64,000 nucleotides of DNA from Methylocaldum marinum (lineage in GTDB: Bacteria; Pseudomonadota; Gammaproteobacteria; Methylococcales; Methylococcaceae): the NCBI RefSeq assembly GCF_003584645.1, contig NZ_AP017928.1, forward strand, positions 5,779,501 to 5,843,500. Reading direction: 5' to 3'. The notes under the pieces were generated by a model, which searched no databases, was not told the DNA's origin, and saw only the letters and a program-made list of their open reading frames with translations. A program made the position numbers and the translations under genes. Of this stretch, positions 44,543 to 53,185 are shown in pieces (within the stretch, counting starts at the first letter, position 1; each line of letters opens with the position of its first letter).

Positions 44543-44883
44543 GGCAAACCCCCAGTGATCAGATAGTGATATGGTCTCGGTGGCCCAATATCGCGAGCTC
44601 CGGAAACCCCGGACCGGTTCGATTTTACATTTTCACGCTATTTAGTAAAGGAAATATCGTGGTACGGTGTGGCAAAGAAGGAGGGATGTCGAGACTCGGA
44701 CAGACAGCGACAAGTTGGCTGGACTTGAGGCGTTTTGTCATGAACCCGACATAGCGAGAACGCGTGCAGGCTGCTGACGCCACAAAAGTAATCCTTATAA
44801 AACAATCCTCTATGCCTGTGATGAGAATGGGCATCGTTATTGCTTGATGGTTCGGGAAAGTTTTTCATGTTTCATTTCGCGCA
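44543..44883. other. Divergent control region before the Fe-S/rnf operon
   Basis: This 341-base gap separates the minus-strand hypothetical gene from the Fe-S oxidoreductase. It contains the NifA site and sigma-54 promoter listed separately. I see no other gene in it; short frames lack family resemblance. Confidence 0.55.
44736..44844 (+). promoter_or_regulatory. NifA activator site and sigma-54 promoter before the Fe-S/rnf operon
   Basis: TGTCATGAACCCGACA (44736-44751) is a TGT-N10-ACA NifA site. GGGCATCGTTATTGCT (44829-44844) keeps GGCA and TTGCT at the sigma-54 -24/-12 spacing. The promoter ends about 40 bases before the ATG of the Fe-S oxidoreductase gene, a typical distance for a direct transcription start. 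Confidence 0.78.
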
Positions 44884-46227
44884 ATGGATACCCAACTCGA
44901 CTGGTCAGCCTACGACAGCTACGGTGCGGGCGACGCTTATGCGGCGGTACCCGCCGCGGGCGGCGCGTTCGGCAAAGCCGCGGCCGTCTGCATCGGAAAC
45001 CGGCAATGCCAGCGCACCGAAAAGGGCGTGATGTGCCCGAGCTTTCGTGCAACCCATAATACGGTTCACTCTACGCAACATCGAGCAGCCACACTCAAGG
45101 CAGCTCTCAACGGCGAGTTGGGCGCGGAGCCTTTTGTCGGCCCCGAGCTTGCCGAAGCCATGGATTTGTGCGTCGGCTGCAAGGGCTGTAAACGCGAGTG
45201 TCCCAATGGCGTGGACATGGCTTTGCTTCGCGTCGAGACGCTCGCGCAGCGCTGGGCCGCGCGTGGAGGCGCTCCCTTGCGCGAACGGCTTTTCGCCCAT
45301 TTGCCTCGTTTCGCGAACCGTTTCTCCATGTTGAATCCACTGATCGCGCTGCGCGAACGCTGGTCGCCCCTGGCGAGGTGGATAGAACGAGTATTGGGTA
45401 TTGCCGCCAAGCGCTCGCTGCCGCGCAGTGCAGCACGCAGTTTCATGTCGTCTGCACCGGTTGAAGCCGTCGGCACTCCGGACGGACGCGAAATCGTTTT
45501 GCTGGTGGATACCTTTTCCAATCATTTCGATACCGAAACCGCGGAGGCCGCGCTGGAGTTGCTCGCAGCGGGCGGTTACCGGATACACCTTGCAAGGCCG
45601 CCGGCGGGCGAGCGGCCGCTGTGTTGCGGGCGGACCTACCTTTCCCATGGTTTGATCGCGGACGCCCGGGCCGAGGCGCGCCGGATGGTTGAAGCACTCT
45701 GGCCGTATGTGGAACGCGGGCTGCCCGTGGTCGGGCTCGAGCCGTCCTGTCTTCTGATGCTGCGTGACGAGTATTACAGCCTCGGGCTCGGCGAAAAAGT
45801 CGAGAAAATCGCCAAGGCTGCGGTTCTCCTGGAAGAATTCCTCGCCCGAGAACATGATGCGAAACGCCTCGCTCTGTCTTTTAAGTCCATGTCCGGAGTG
45901 CGGGCAATGGTGCATGGACATTGCCACCAAAAGGCATTCGGCGCGCTGAAAGCGATGCGCAAGGTGCTCGGGTTGGTGCCGGAATTCCAGGTCGAATTTA
46001 TCGAATCGAGCTGCTGCGGGATGGCCGGCGCTTTCGGACTGGAAGCCGAACACTACGAAGTCTCCATGCAGATGGCCGAACTCGCACTGTTGCCGAAAGT
46101 ACGGGAGGCTGATCCGGACACCTTATTGATTGCCAACGGTACCAGTTGCCGCCACCAGATCCGTGACGGTGCGGAACGCGAGAGCATGCATTTCGTACGG
46201 GTACTTCGTATGGCTCTGGCTACTTAA
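44884..46227 (+). CDS. Fe-S oxidoreductase with CCG domains (YdiJ C-terminal type, no FAD domain)
   Basis: A 447-residue protein matching the C-terminal half of YdiJ/D-lactate-dehydrogenase-type enzymes. It has two cluster motifs: CIGNRQCQRTEKGVMCPSF (~36-54) and LCVGCKGCKRECPNGVDM (~97-114). Two cysteine-rich CCG domains follow (RPLCCGRTYLSHG at ~243 and ESSCCGMAGAFG at ~377) plus GHCHQKAFG. The FAD-binding half of those enzymes is absent and not encoded upstream. As first gene after a NifA-dependent promoter and before rnf, it likely passes electrons, possibly as an Rnf partner. Confidence 0.85.
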   Translation: MDTQLDWSAYDSYGAGDAYAAVPAAGGAFGKAAAVCIGNRQCQRTEKGVMCPSFRATHNTVHSTQHRAATLKAALNGELGAEPFVGPELAEAMDLCVGCKGCKRECPNGVDMALLRVETLAQRWAARGGAPLRERLFAHLPRFANRFSMLNPLIALRERWSPLARWIERVLGIAAKRSLPRSAARSFMSSAPVEAVGTPDGREIVLLVDTFSNHFDTETAEAALELLAAGGYRIHLARPPAGERPLCCGRTYLSHGLIADARAEARRMVEALWPYVERGLPVVGLEPSCLLMLRDEYYSLGLGEKVEKIAKAAVLLEEFLAREHDAKRLALSFKSMSGVRAMVHGHCHQKAFGALKAMRKVLGLVPEFQVEFIESSCCGMAGAFGLEAEHYEVSMQMAELALLPKVREADPDTLLIANGTSCRHQIRDGAERESMHFVRVLRMALAT

Positions 46228-46242
46228 ACAGAGGAGAAAACA

Positions 46243-46467
46243 ATGACGGTTGCATCGGGTTTTTTCGTGGATTGGGCCGGCAATGCGCGCCGTACCGAAG
46301 AGCCGGGCGGAGGTTACCGCTGCGAAGTGGATACGGTAGCGCGTTATGTCGCGGTGCTATCCGCTAAAGGTACGCTGATCCACGAAGGCACCTTTTACAA
46401 GACCATGGCGGACATGGCAGCGGCCGGAATCAAGGCCCAGTTGGTGGACGCCTCGGTGCCTTGGTAG
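46243..46467 (+). CDS. Small conserved-looking hypothetical protein
   Basis: Not recognised. 74 residues, soluble, with an AGGAG ribosome binding site. It lies between the Fe-S oxidoreductase and the Rieske protein, 15 bases after the former, so it is co-transcribed. No cysteine cluster ligands other than one Cys are present. Function unknown. Confidence 0.65.
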   Translation: MTVASGFFVDWAGNARRTEEPGGGYRCEVDTVARYVAVLSAKGTLIHEGTFYKTMADMAAAGIKAQLVDASVPW

Positions 46468-46475
46468 GCGGGATT

Positions 46476-46799
46476 GTGAGTTACACCAGTCTATGCAAGT
46501 ACAGGAACCTCGGAGAAGGCGACATGGTGGCCTTTAACGTGGAAGGACGCGAGATTTTGCTGGTATGGCCGAAGGGCGGAGAACTCAAGGCATTTCAAGG
46601 GACTTGCCCGCATCACAACGGCCATCTGAAGTATGGCGGCTTTGACGGACGAACCATCCGGTGCACTTTTCACGATTGGGTGTTCGACGCGCGTACCGGG
46701 CGCGGCGTGATGCCCCCGCATTGTTCTCTGGCAGAGTATCCGCTGCGGATCGCGGACGGGTTGGTTCAGGTGTCGCTTGTCGGGTGTTCACCAACCTGA
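46476..46799 (+). CDS. Rieske-type [2Fe-2S] ferredoxin
   Basis: A 107-residue soluble Rieske protein. The cluster ligands are in CPHHNGHL (C-X-H, ~43-50) and CTFHDWVFD (C-X2-H, ~65-73), the arrangement of small ferredoxins of multicomponent oxygenases and nitrite-reductase small subunits. No membrane anchor is present. I take the GTG at 46476; a TTG at 46461 overlapping the previous stop is an alternative. Context suggests electron transfer to or from the Fe-S oxidoreductase or Rnf. Confidence 0.88.
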   Translation: MSYTSLCKYRNLGEGDMVAFNVEGREILLVWPKGGELKAFQGTCPHHNGHLKYGGFDGRTIRCTFHDWVFDARTGRGVMPPHCSLAEYPLRIADGLVQVSLVGCSPT

Positions 46800-46862
46800 A
46801 TCGGTGAGTGTTCTTATCAAGAATTTAAGCTTTGTTACTCATATCACTTTGGGAAAACTGTT

Positions 46863-47144
46863 ATGGCTAATTACGACAAACTGAAGAATGACATGGCGAT
46901 TTGCGACGGCGAAAGACTCGGTGGGTATGCCACACCCTGCCGAGGACAGCTGTATCGCTGCACGGCTTGCGGCGCCGTAGGCTGCCGGCAAAACAAGGAA
47001 AATGCCTGCAGCAAACAGGGGTTCGACGTCGCGTTCAAGTGCTACGCCTGCGGTGCCGTCGGTAAAGAAGAATTGGTGGCTTCCGGGCACGAGGCCAGCA
47101 AGAGTGCGGCGAGCACGGCGGAGCGGGTGGCGAACACCGACTGA
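46863..47144 (+). CDS. Cysteine-rich small protein, possible zinc ribbon
   Basis: Not recognised by name. 93 residues with CRGQLYRCTACGAVGCRQ (~26-43) and a second CYACGAVGKEE (~61-71); the repeated C-x-x-C-G-A-V-G pattern suggests two halves of a metal site. It sits directly before rnfA in the NifA-controlled operon. An iron-sulfur cluster or zinc ribbon are equally possible from the sequence. Confidence 0.7.
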   Translation: MANYDKLKNDMAICDGERLGGYATPCRGQLYRCTACGAVGCRQNKENACSKQGFDVAFKCYACGAVGKEELVASGHEASKSAASTAERVANTD

Positions 47145-47177
47145 GGAAAAACGGAAATCGGCGGAGGCGATACGACG

Positions 47178-47759
47178 ATGCACGATTACCTGATGCTTTT
47201 ACTGGGCACCGCCCTTGTCAACAACGTGGTTTTAGTCAAGTTCCTGGGGCTGTGTCCCTTCATGGGCGTGTCCAAGAAGCTGGATTCGGCCCTCGGCATG
47301 GGATTGGCGACCACCTTCGTACTAACGTTGACCGCCGTGGCCAGCTGGTTCCTGGAACATTACCTGCTGGCCCCGCTCGATATCGGATTCCTCAGGATTC
47401 TGTCCTTTATCCTGGTCATCGCCGCCGTGGTTCAGTTCACCGAGATGGTGGTGCGCAAGACTAGCCCGGTGCTCTATCAAGTTCTGGGTATTTTTCTGCC
47501 CCTCATCACGACCAACTGCGCCGTGCTGGGAGTGGCTCTGCTGAACATCCAGCAGGAATACGACTTTTTACATAGCGCCCTGTTCGGATTCGGTTCCGCA
47601 TTGGGTTTTACCTTGGTGATGGTGATTTTTGCCGGCATTCGGGAGCGCTTGGCTCTCATGAGCGTTCCGGAAGCTTTTGCCGGCGTGCCGATCGCTTTCA
47701 TTTCCGCCGGGATTCTGTCCCTGGCGTTCATGGGATTTGCAGGACTCAACACACATTAG
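47178..47759 (+). CDS. rnfA: Rnf electron transport complex subunit RnfA
   Basis: RnfA is an integral membrane subunit of the ion-translocating ferredoxin:NAD+ oxidoreductase, related to NqrE. The 193-residue protein has six hydrophobic segments and the conserved NNVVLVKFLGLCPFMGVS (~15-32) and ITTNCAVLGVAL motifs, whose cysteines hold an Fe-S cluster in this family. It is the first rnf gene, in order A-B-C-D-G-E-H. Confidence 0.97.
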   Translation: MHDYLMLLLGTALVNNVVLVKFLGLCPFMGVSKKLDSALGMGLATTFVLTLTAVASWFLEHYLLAPLDIGFLRILSFILVIAAVVQFTEMVVRKTSPVLYQVLGIFLPLITTNCAVLGVALLNIQQEYDFLHSALFGFGSALGFTLVMVIFAGIRERLALMSVPEAFAGVPIAFISAGILSLAFMGFAGLNTH

Positions 47760-47767
47760 GCCAGCTT

Positions 47768-48313
47768 ATGTACATCCTATTCGCCGTAGTCAGCCTTACC
47801 GCCTTAGGACTTGCTTTGGGTTTCATGCTCGGAGCCGCCGCTCGGTATTTCAAGGTCGAAGATAACCCGCTGATCGACGAGATTGAGAAGATGATGCCGG
47901 GATCGCAATGCGGCCAATGCGGCTATCCGGGCTGCCGGCCGGCGGCGGAAGCTCTGGTCGCGGGTAAGGCTTCCGCTACGCTGTGTCCTCCCGGGGGCAA
48001 AGCCTTGGCCGAACAGCTGGCGAACAAGCTATCGCTCGACATCGACCTGGCCGGTGTGGAAGACCAGCTCCCCATGGTGGCCAGGGTCAGTGAAGCGACG
48101 TGTATCGGTTGCACCCGCTGTTTCAAGGTTTGTCCCACCGACGCCATCGTCGGAGCGCCCAAACAGATACACGCGGTGGTCGCCGACGCCTGCATCGCCT
48201 GCGGCAAGTGCGTCGAGGTTTGCCCCACCGAGTGTCTCGGCATGCAGCCCATCGAAACCACCCTGCGCAACTGGCGCTGGTCGAAACCGGATTTGGCGGC
48301 GGCCGGAGCCTGA
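47768..48313 (+). CDS. rnfB: Rnf complex subunit RnfB
   Basis: RnfB is the ferredoxin-like entry subunit. The 181 residues have an N-terminal membrane helix (~3-25), the four-Cys motif GSQCGQCGYPGCRPAAEAL plus CPPGG (~44-76), and two [4Fe-4S] motifs (CIGCTRCFKVCP at ~112 and CIACGKCVEVCP at ~142). It follows rnfA by eight bases. Confidence 0.97.
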   Translation: MYILFAVVSLTALGLALGFMLGAAARYFKVEDNPLIDEIEKMMPGSQCGQCGYPGCRPAAEALVAGKASATLCPPGGKALAEQLANKLSLDIDLAGVEDQLPMVARVSEATCIGCTRCFKVCPTDAIVGAPKQIHAVVADACIACGKCVEVCPTECLGMQPIETTLRNWRWSKPDLAAAGA

Positions 48314-48315
48314 CC

Positions 48316-49776
48316 ATGGTCGTACTCGATATCAACGCACTCTGGCGAAGGCGCAGCAAAATCCGGGGCGGCGTCCATCCGGAACCGCGTAAGGAAACGA
48401 CCGCAGACAAGCCTATCGTTACCGATTTTCCGCTGCCCGAACGTCTCTACCTGCCGCTGCAGCAACACCTGGGGCAACCCGCGGATCCAGTGGTCCGCGC
48501 CGGCGACAAAGTATTGAAGGGGCAATTGCTGGCAGCCAGCCGGGGAGCGGTCTCGGCTTCGGTGCATGCATCGACGTCGGGAACCGTCATCGGCATCGAG
48601 GATTATCCTGCTCCGCATCCTTCCGGACTGCCGACTCCGACGATTATTCTCGAACCGGACGGGGATGATCGCTGGATCGAAGGGGATGAAGAAACCGATC
48701 CGTTCAGTCTCACGCCGGATGAGCTCTGCGCCCGCGTCGATCGCGCGGGCATCGTCGGGCTCGGAGGTGCGGCCTTTCCGTCGGCGATGAAATTGAACCT
48801 GGGATGGCGAACGCGGATACACACCCTCATCATCAACGGCGGCGAGTGCGAACCCTATTTGACTTGCGACGACCGGCTGATGCGCGAGCGTGCCGCGGGT
48901 ATCGTCGAAGGCGTGCGGATCATGCTCCATGGGCTGCAATGCCCAACCGCCCTCATCGCGATCGAGGACAACAAGCCGGAAGCCTACTCGGCCATGGCGG
49001 ATGCGGCGAAAAAGCACGGCCGCATCGAGGTGGTAAAAGTCCCATCTTTATATCCCATGGGCTGGGAAAAGAATCTCGTGACCCATCTGACCGGCAAGGA
49101 AGTACCCGCCGGCGGACGCCCCACCGATGTGGGCGTGCTGCTCCACAACGTTGCTACCGCGTATGCCGTACAGCAGGCGGTTCGTTACGGAAGGCCCTTG
49201 ATCAGCCGGGTGGTCACGGTCAGCGGAGAAGCGGTCGAGTCGCCGCGCAACATCGAGGCGCCGTTCGGTACTCCGCTGTCCGAGCTTCTCGCCTTTTGCG
49301 GACATAGGCCCGAGCGAACCGCCCGTTATGTGATGGGCGGACCCATGATGGGCGACCACTTGCCGCACGTCGAGGTTCCCTTGGTCAAGCGTACCAGCGG
49401 AATTCTGGCGTTAACGCCCGAAGAAATCCAGGCGGCGGATGCCCGACCGTGCATCCGCTGTGGACGCTGCGTCAGCGCCTGTCCGGTCGGTCTTCTGCCT
49501 CTGGAGATGATGACCCGCATTCGGGCGGGGCAGCTCGACGCCGCCGTGGGCTTCGGTCTTCGTGACTGTATCAGCTGTAGTTCCTGTTCGTATGTCTGTC
49601 CGTCGCGCATTCCTTTGGTTCATTACTTCAAATATGCGAGCGGAGAGCTGATGGCGCACCAACAGGCGCAACAGAAGACTGAACACACCAACCGGCTGGC
49701 CGAGGAAAAACGACAGCGGCTGGAACGTGCAAAGCAGCGCCGGGCGCAGCCGGCCAACAAGGGGGCCGGATCGTGA
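48316..49776 (+). CDS. rnfC: Rnf complex subunit RnfC
   Basis: RnfC is the NADH/flavin-binding peripheral subunit. The ATG at 48316, two bases after rnfB, yields 486 residues. The GLGGAAFPSAMKLNLG Gly-rich motif is at ~152, GGECEPYLTCDD follows, and two [4Fe-4S] motifs (CIRCGRCVSACP at ~379 and CISCSSCSYVCP at ~418) are present. The C-terminal region ends in an Arg/Gln/Ala-rich tail. An in-frame upstream extension over rnfB is rejected. Confidence 0.96.
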   Translation: MVVLDINALWRRRSKIRGGVHPEPRKETTADKPIVTDFPLPERLYLPLQQHLGQPADPVVRAGDKVLKGQLLAASRGAVSASVHASTSGTVIGIEDYPAPHPSGLPTPTIILEPDGDDRWIEGDEETDPFSLTPDELCARVDRAGIVGLGGAAFPSAMKLNLGWRTRIHTLIINGGECEPYLTCDDRLMRERAAGIVEGVRIMLHGLQCPTALIAIEDNKPEAYSAMADAAKKHGRIEVVKVPSLYPMGWEKNLVTHLTGKEVPAGGRPTDVGVLLHNVATAYAVQQAVRYGRPLISRVVTVSGEAVESPRNIEAPFGTPLSELLAFCGHRPERTARYVMGGPMMGDHLPHVEVPLVKRTSGILALTPEEIQAADARPCIRCGRCVSACPVGLLPLEMMTRIRAGQLDAAVGFGLRDCISCSSCSYVCPSRIPLVHYFKYASGELMAHQQAQQKTEHTNRLAEEKRQRLERAKQRRAQPANKGAGS

Positions 49777-50855
49777 GCAAGGTTTATCTGCCCGTCGCAC
49801 CCATGAGTCGCGCCGAACACCCGGTGCAGGGCATCATGGCGCAGGTCATGTTTGCCCTGTTGCCGGCAACCGGGTTCGGTTTGTTTCTGTTCGGCTGGCC
49901 GGCGATCTATCTATTTCTGTTAACTGTCTTGTCAGCGGTGCTGTTCGAAGCCGTTTGCCTGAAATTATCGGGCAAACCGGCTTCGCTTTTTTTGTGGGAC
50001 GGTTCCGCTTTGTTAACCGGGTGGTTACTGGCTTTGAGCCTTCCACCCTGGGCTCCCTGGTGGCTCGGCGTAACCGGAGCGGGCCTTGCGATCGTCGTCG
50101 GAAAACAGATCTATGGCGGCATCGGCCAGAATCTATTCAATCCGGCGATGCTTGCCCGAGTCGCCTTGCTGGTGTCGTTTCCACTGGAGATGACGACCTG
50201 GGTACAGCCTGCGCCATTATTTTCGGACCATGGCCCCGGCTTTTTGCAGGCGCTTGCGATCACTTTCGGCGGTGCCGGCGGAATCGACGGATACACCAGT
50301 GCAACCGTAATAGGTCACGCCAAGACCGAATTGTCGCAAGGTAAAACGCTCACCGAGGCTTTCGCGAACGGTCAGTTCGGATTGGCAGGCGCGTGGCTCG
50401 GGTGGATGCCCGGCAGCCTGGGCGAAACCTCGGCTCCCCTGGTGGCATGCGGCGGGCTTTGGCTACTGCGGAAGCGAATCATCACCTGGCACATACCGCT
50501 TTCCCTGCTGGGCACGGTTGCAGCGCTGGCTTCAGTCTTCTATCTCATCGACAGCGAGCGTTATCTCGGACCACTGTGGCATCTGGGTTCAGGTGGCGTG
50601 ATGCTGGCTGCATTTTTCATCGCCACCGATTACGTCACTTCGCCCGGAAGCCCGCGGGGCCAACTCATTTTCGGCGCGGGCTGCGGCCTTCTGATCTTCG
50701 TTATTCGCACCTGGGGCGGATTTCCCGAGGGCGTGGGCTTCGCCGTTCTGTTGATGAACGCACTCACGCCGGTGATCGACTATTACGTCCGGCCGCGCAT
50801 CTACGGACGCGATTACAAGGGGAGGCCCCTGAAGATGCCGGAGGGTAAAGAATGA
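49773..50855 (+). CDS. rnfD: Rnf complex subunit RnfD
   Basis: RnfD is an NqrB-like integral membrane subunit that carries a covalent FMN. The 360-residue protein (GTG start overlapping the rnfC stop) has about eight hydrophobic segments. The family flavinylation Thr lies in the IDGYTSATVIGHAK region (~171-184, S/T-A-T pattern). It overlaps rnfG by four bases. Confidence 0.95.
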   Translation: MSKVYLPVAPMSRAEHPVQGIMAQVMFALLPATGFGLFLFGWPAIYLFLLTVLSAVLFEAVCLKLSGKPASLFLWDGSALLTGWLLALSLPPWAPWWLGVTGAGLAIVVGKQIYGGIGQNLFNPAMLARVALLVSFPLEMTTWVQPAPLFSDHGPGFLQALAITFGGAGGIDGYTSATVIGHAKTELSQGKTLTEAFANGQFGLAGAWLGWMPGSLGETSAPLVACGGLWLLRKRIITWHIPLSLLGTVAALASVFYLIDSERYLGPLWHLGSGGVMLAAFFIATDYVTSPGSPRGQLIFGAGCGLLIFVIRTWGGFPEGVGFAVLLMNALTPVIDYYVRPRIYGRDYKGRPLKMPEGKE

Positions 50856-51556
50856 TCAGTCTCAATCGTAAGCCGCATGGGCAGGCGTCCGGTGGTTACT
50901 GGGAAAAACTCCGGAAGAGCTTCGATGACATGGATGCCCTGCGGCAGCGTCTGGATTATCAGACCGCTCTACTGGCGGTTTGCGCATTGGCCGCCAGTCT
51001 GCTCCTGGGCATGGGCGATCTGGTGACCAAAGGCTCCATAGCAGAACGCCAGGCAGAGGATCTCAAGGCAACACTCGGTCAGGTGCTGCCGGAAGGGATA
51101 TACGATAACGACGTGCTGGCGGAGCCGCGCTTGGTTCCGTCGGCGGGCGAGGAAACAGGACTTGAACAAACCGAGGTTTTCATCGCCAAGAAGGGAAGCG
51201 AAGTCACCGCCGTTGCCTTCAAAATGTTGGCCACGGGCGGTTACGCAGGCGACCTTACCCTAATGCTCGGGGTGGACCGCGAGGGGAAAATTCTCGGCGC
51301 GCGGGTGATTGCGCACGCCGAAACACCGGGCTTGGGCGACAAGGTCGAAACGTCGAAGTCCAACTGGATTCTTGGATTTAACGGTCGCTCCTTGGGCAAC
51401 ACGTCCGCTCAAGCTTGGCGGGTCAAAAAGGATGGCGGCGACTTCGATCAATTCGCCGGAGCCACCATTACGCCGCGAGCGGTGGTCAAGGGCGTCGAAG
51501 GCGGGCTCAAATTCTTCGAGCGCCACCGCCGGGAGCTTCTCGCGGCAACCGATTAA
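50852..51556 (+). CDS. rnfG: Rnf complex subunit RnfG
   Basis: RnfG is a periplasm-facing single-span subunit with covalent FMN. The 234 residues include a membrane segment (~35-52) and the ETPGLGDKVETSK and DQFAGATITPRAVVKGV patches; in the latter, SGAT/AGAT-T is the FMN attachment region (Thr~206). The N-terminal ~30 residues before the membrane segment are longer than in E. coli RsxG. Confidence 0.95.
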   Translation: MISLNRKPHGQASGGYWEKLRKSFDDMDALRQRLDYQTALLAVCALAASLLLGMGDLVTKGSIAERQAEDLKATLGQVLPEGIYDNDVLAEPRLVPSAGEETGLEQTEVFIAKKGSEVTAVAFKMLATGGYAGDLTLMLGVDREGKILGARVIAHAETPGLGDKVETSKSNWILGFNGRSLGNTSAQAWRVKKDGGDFDQFAGATITPRAVVKGVEGGLKFFERHRRELLAATD

Positions 51557-51571
51557 CGGAGGAAAGCCGTC

Positions 51572-52261
51572 ATGTCCGAATCTTTACTCAAAATGACCAA
51601 AGACGGTTTGTGGAGCAATAACATCGTCTTCAGTCAGAGTATCGCGCTGTGTCCCCTTTTGGCGGTAACCGGCACGACCACCAACGGGCTAGGAATGGGT
51701 ATCGCCACAACTGGCGTGCTGATGATGTGTAATCTGCTGGTTTCTTATGGACGGCAGCTCATTCCGTCGGAAATCCGAATTCCCGTCTTCGTGGCGCTCA
51801 TCGCCATGGTCGTCACGCTGGTGGATATGGTGATGAATGCCTGGCTGCATGAACTGCACAAGGTACTGGGACTTTTCATTCCGCTGATCGTGACCAACTG
51901 TGCCATTCTCGGCCGCGCCGAAGCCTATGCTTCGCGAAAGCCCCCGGCCTATGCATTATTCGACGGCCTCATGATGGGGCTGGGATTCACCCTGGCGCTG
52001 GTCGTCCTGGGTGCTGCCAGGGAAGTCAGCGGTGCCGGAACCTTGTTCGCCAATGCGTCGCTTTTGCTGGGAGACGGATTTGCCTGGCTGGAAACCACAC
52101 TGATTCCGGAGTATCGCGGATTCTTGCTGATGGCCCTTCCGCCAGGCGGATTTTTAATGCTCGGCTTTATTCTTGCCGGCAAGCGATTGCTGGATAAGCG
52201 TTTGGCCCAGCGGCCGGAACCGAATCGGGCGATTGATCAACCTTTGGCTGAAAACGTCTAA
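51572..52261 (+). CDS. rnfE: Rnf complex subunit RnfE
   Basis: RnfE is an integral membrane subunit related to RnfA/NqrD. The 229-residue protein has about six hydrophobic segments and the conserved NNIVFSQSIALCPLLAVTG (~10-28) and LIVTNCAILGRAEAYASR motifs. A GGAGG ribosome binding site sits before the ATG. Confidence 0.96.
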   Translation: MSESLLKMTKDGLWSNNIVFSQSIALCPLLAVTGTTTNGLGMGIATTGVLMMCNLLVSYGRQLIPSEIRIPVFVALIAMVVTLVDMVMNAWLHELHKVLGLFIPLIVTNCAILGRAEAYASRKPPAYALFDGLMMGLGFTLALVVLGAAREVSGAGTLFANASLLLGDGFAWLETTLIPEYRGFLLMALPPGGFLMLGFILAGKRLLDKRLAQRPEPNRAIDQPLAENV

Positions 52262-52277
52262 AGTCAGGTGAAGAAAA

Positions 52278-52574
52278 ATGCACGTGGGTGTATGTTACGC
52301 GGTAGCGGATAGGCAAGTCTGGATGAGGCTGGAAATTCCAGACAACAGCGTGGTAGAAGAAGCAATCCGCCGCTCCGGTATCCTGGAGTGCTTCCCCGAA
52401 ATCGATCTAAGCAAACAGAAGGTCGGTATCTTCGGCAAACTCGTGAAGCTCGACAGTCCCGTCAGCGACGGCGATCGCATCGAAATCTACCGTCCAATCA
52501 CTGCCGATCCCAAGAAGGTCAAGCGTCGCCGCACGGCGAGCGATGATGATGATGATGATGACGACGACGATTGA
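52278..52574 (+). CDS. rnfH: RnfH family protein with poly-Asp tail
   Basis: RnfH belongs to a ubiquitin-like fold family (PF03658/RnfH) of unclear role associated with rnf operons in diazotrophs. The 98 residues include KVGIFGKLVKLDSPVSDGDR and IEIYRPITADPKKVKRRR. The protein ends with ten consecutive Asp residues encoded by GAT/GAC repeats, an odd acidic tail following the basic KKVKRRR patch. Confidence 0.92.
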   Translation: MHVGVCYAVADRQVWMRLEIPDNSVVEEAIRRSGILECFPEIDLSKQKVGIFGKLVKLDSPVSDGDRIEIYRPITADPKKVKRRRTASDDDDDDDDDD

Positions 52575-52629
52575 GCGTGTGGCGCTTGGATTATTTTCGC
52601 TATAACAATTCCAAAGGAGAACTTTCCAC

Positions 52630-53094
52630 GTGAAAGGCGACAGTAAGGTTATCGAATATCTCAACAAAGTTCTCACTAATGAACTGGCTGCAATCAATCA
52701 GTATTTTCTGCACGCGAGGATGTTTAAGAACTGGGGCCTGCACAAACTTAACGATAAGGAGTATCACGAGTCGATCGACGAGATGAAACATGCCGATCGG
52801 CTGATAGAACGCGTCCTGTTCCTCGAAGGTCTTCCGAATCTCCAGGATCTCGGCAGGCTCAAAATCGGCGAACATACGTCGGAAATGTTGCAATGCGACC
52901 TGGCTCTGGAAATGGAAGCCATTCCGTTACTGCGGGAAGCCATTGCCTATTGTGAAAAAGTAAACGATTACATCAGTCGCGAACTCCTCGAAAAAATACT
53001 CGAAAGCGAGGAGGAGCACGTCGATTGGATCGAAACCCAGTTGGATCTGATCGGTAGAATCGGTATCCAGAATTACGAGCAGTCGATGATGTAG
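52630..53094 (+). CDS. bfr: Bacterioferritin
   Basis: Bacterioferritin stores iron and can bind heme at the dimer interface. The 154-residue protein (GTG start with AGGAGA ribosome binding site) has the ferroxidase ligands in NELAAINQYFLHARM (Glu18), DEMKHADRLIERVLFLEG (Glu51, Met52 heme ligand, His54), Glu~94 and EEEHVDWIE (Glu~127, His~130). It lies 55 bases after rnfH and before a strong terminator, so it probably closes the NifA-controlled rnf transcript. Confidence 0.94.
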   Translation: MKGDSKVIEYLNKVLTNELAAINQYFLHARMFKNWGLHKLNDKEYHESIDEMKHADRLIERVLFLEGLPNLQDLGRLKIGEHTSEMLQCDLALEMEAIPLLREAIAYCEKVNDYISRELLEKILESEEEHVDWIETQLDLIGRIGIQNYEQSMM

Positions 53095-53120
53095 CTCGAC
53101 CCGTTGCGAAAGGCGGACTT

Positions 53121-53146
53121 GGGCGGTCTCGGACCGCCCTTTTTTT
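53121..53146 (+). terminator. Rho-independent terminator after bfr
   Basis: GGGCGGT-CTCGG-ACCGCCC followed by seven T residues. An outer stem (GCGGAC upstream with GTCCGC downstream) can extend the structure. It lies 27 bases after the bfr stop codon. Confidence 0.93.
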
Positions 53147-53185
53147 GTCCGCTTTTAAACAAATTCCAGTGAATGTAGGCAGATT

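Noticed and set aside
48100..48315. Upstream extension of rnfC overlapping rnfB
   Set aside because: The extension is out of frame with rnfB coding sequence, and RnfC homology begins at the ATG at 48316.
47923..49017. Minus-strand frame opposite rnfB and rnfC
   Set aside because: Codon pattern and motifs belong to rnfB/rnfC on the plus strand; the antisense frame is a high-GC artefact.
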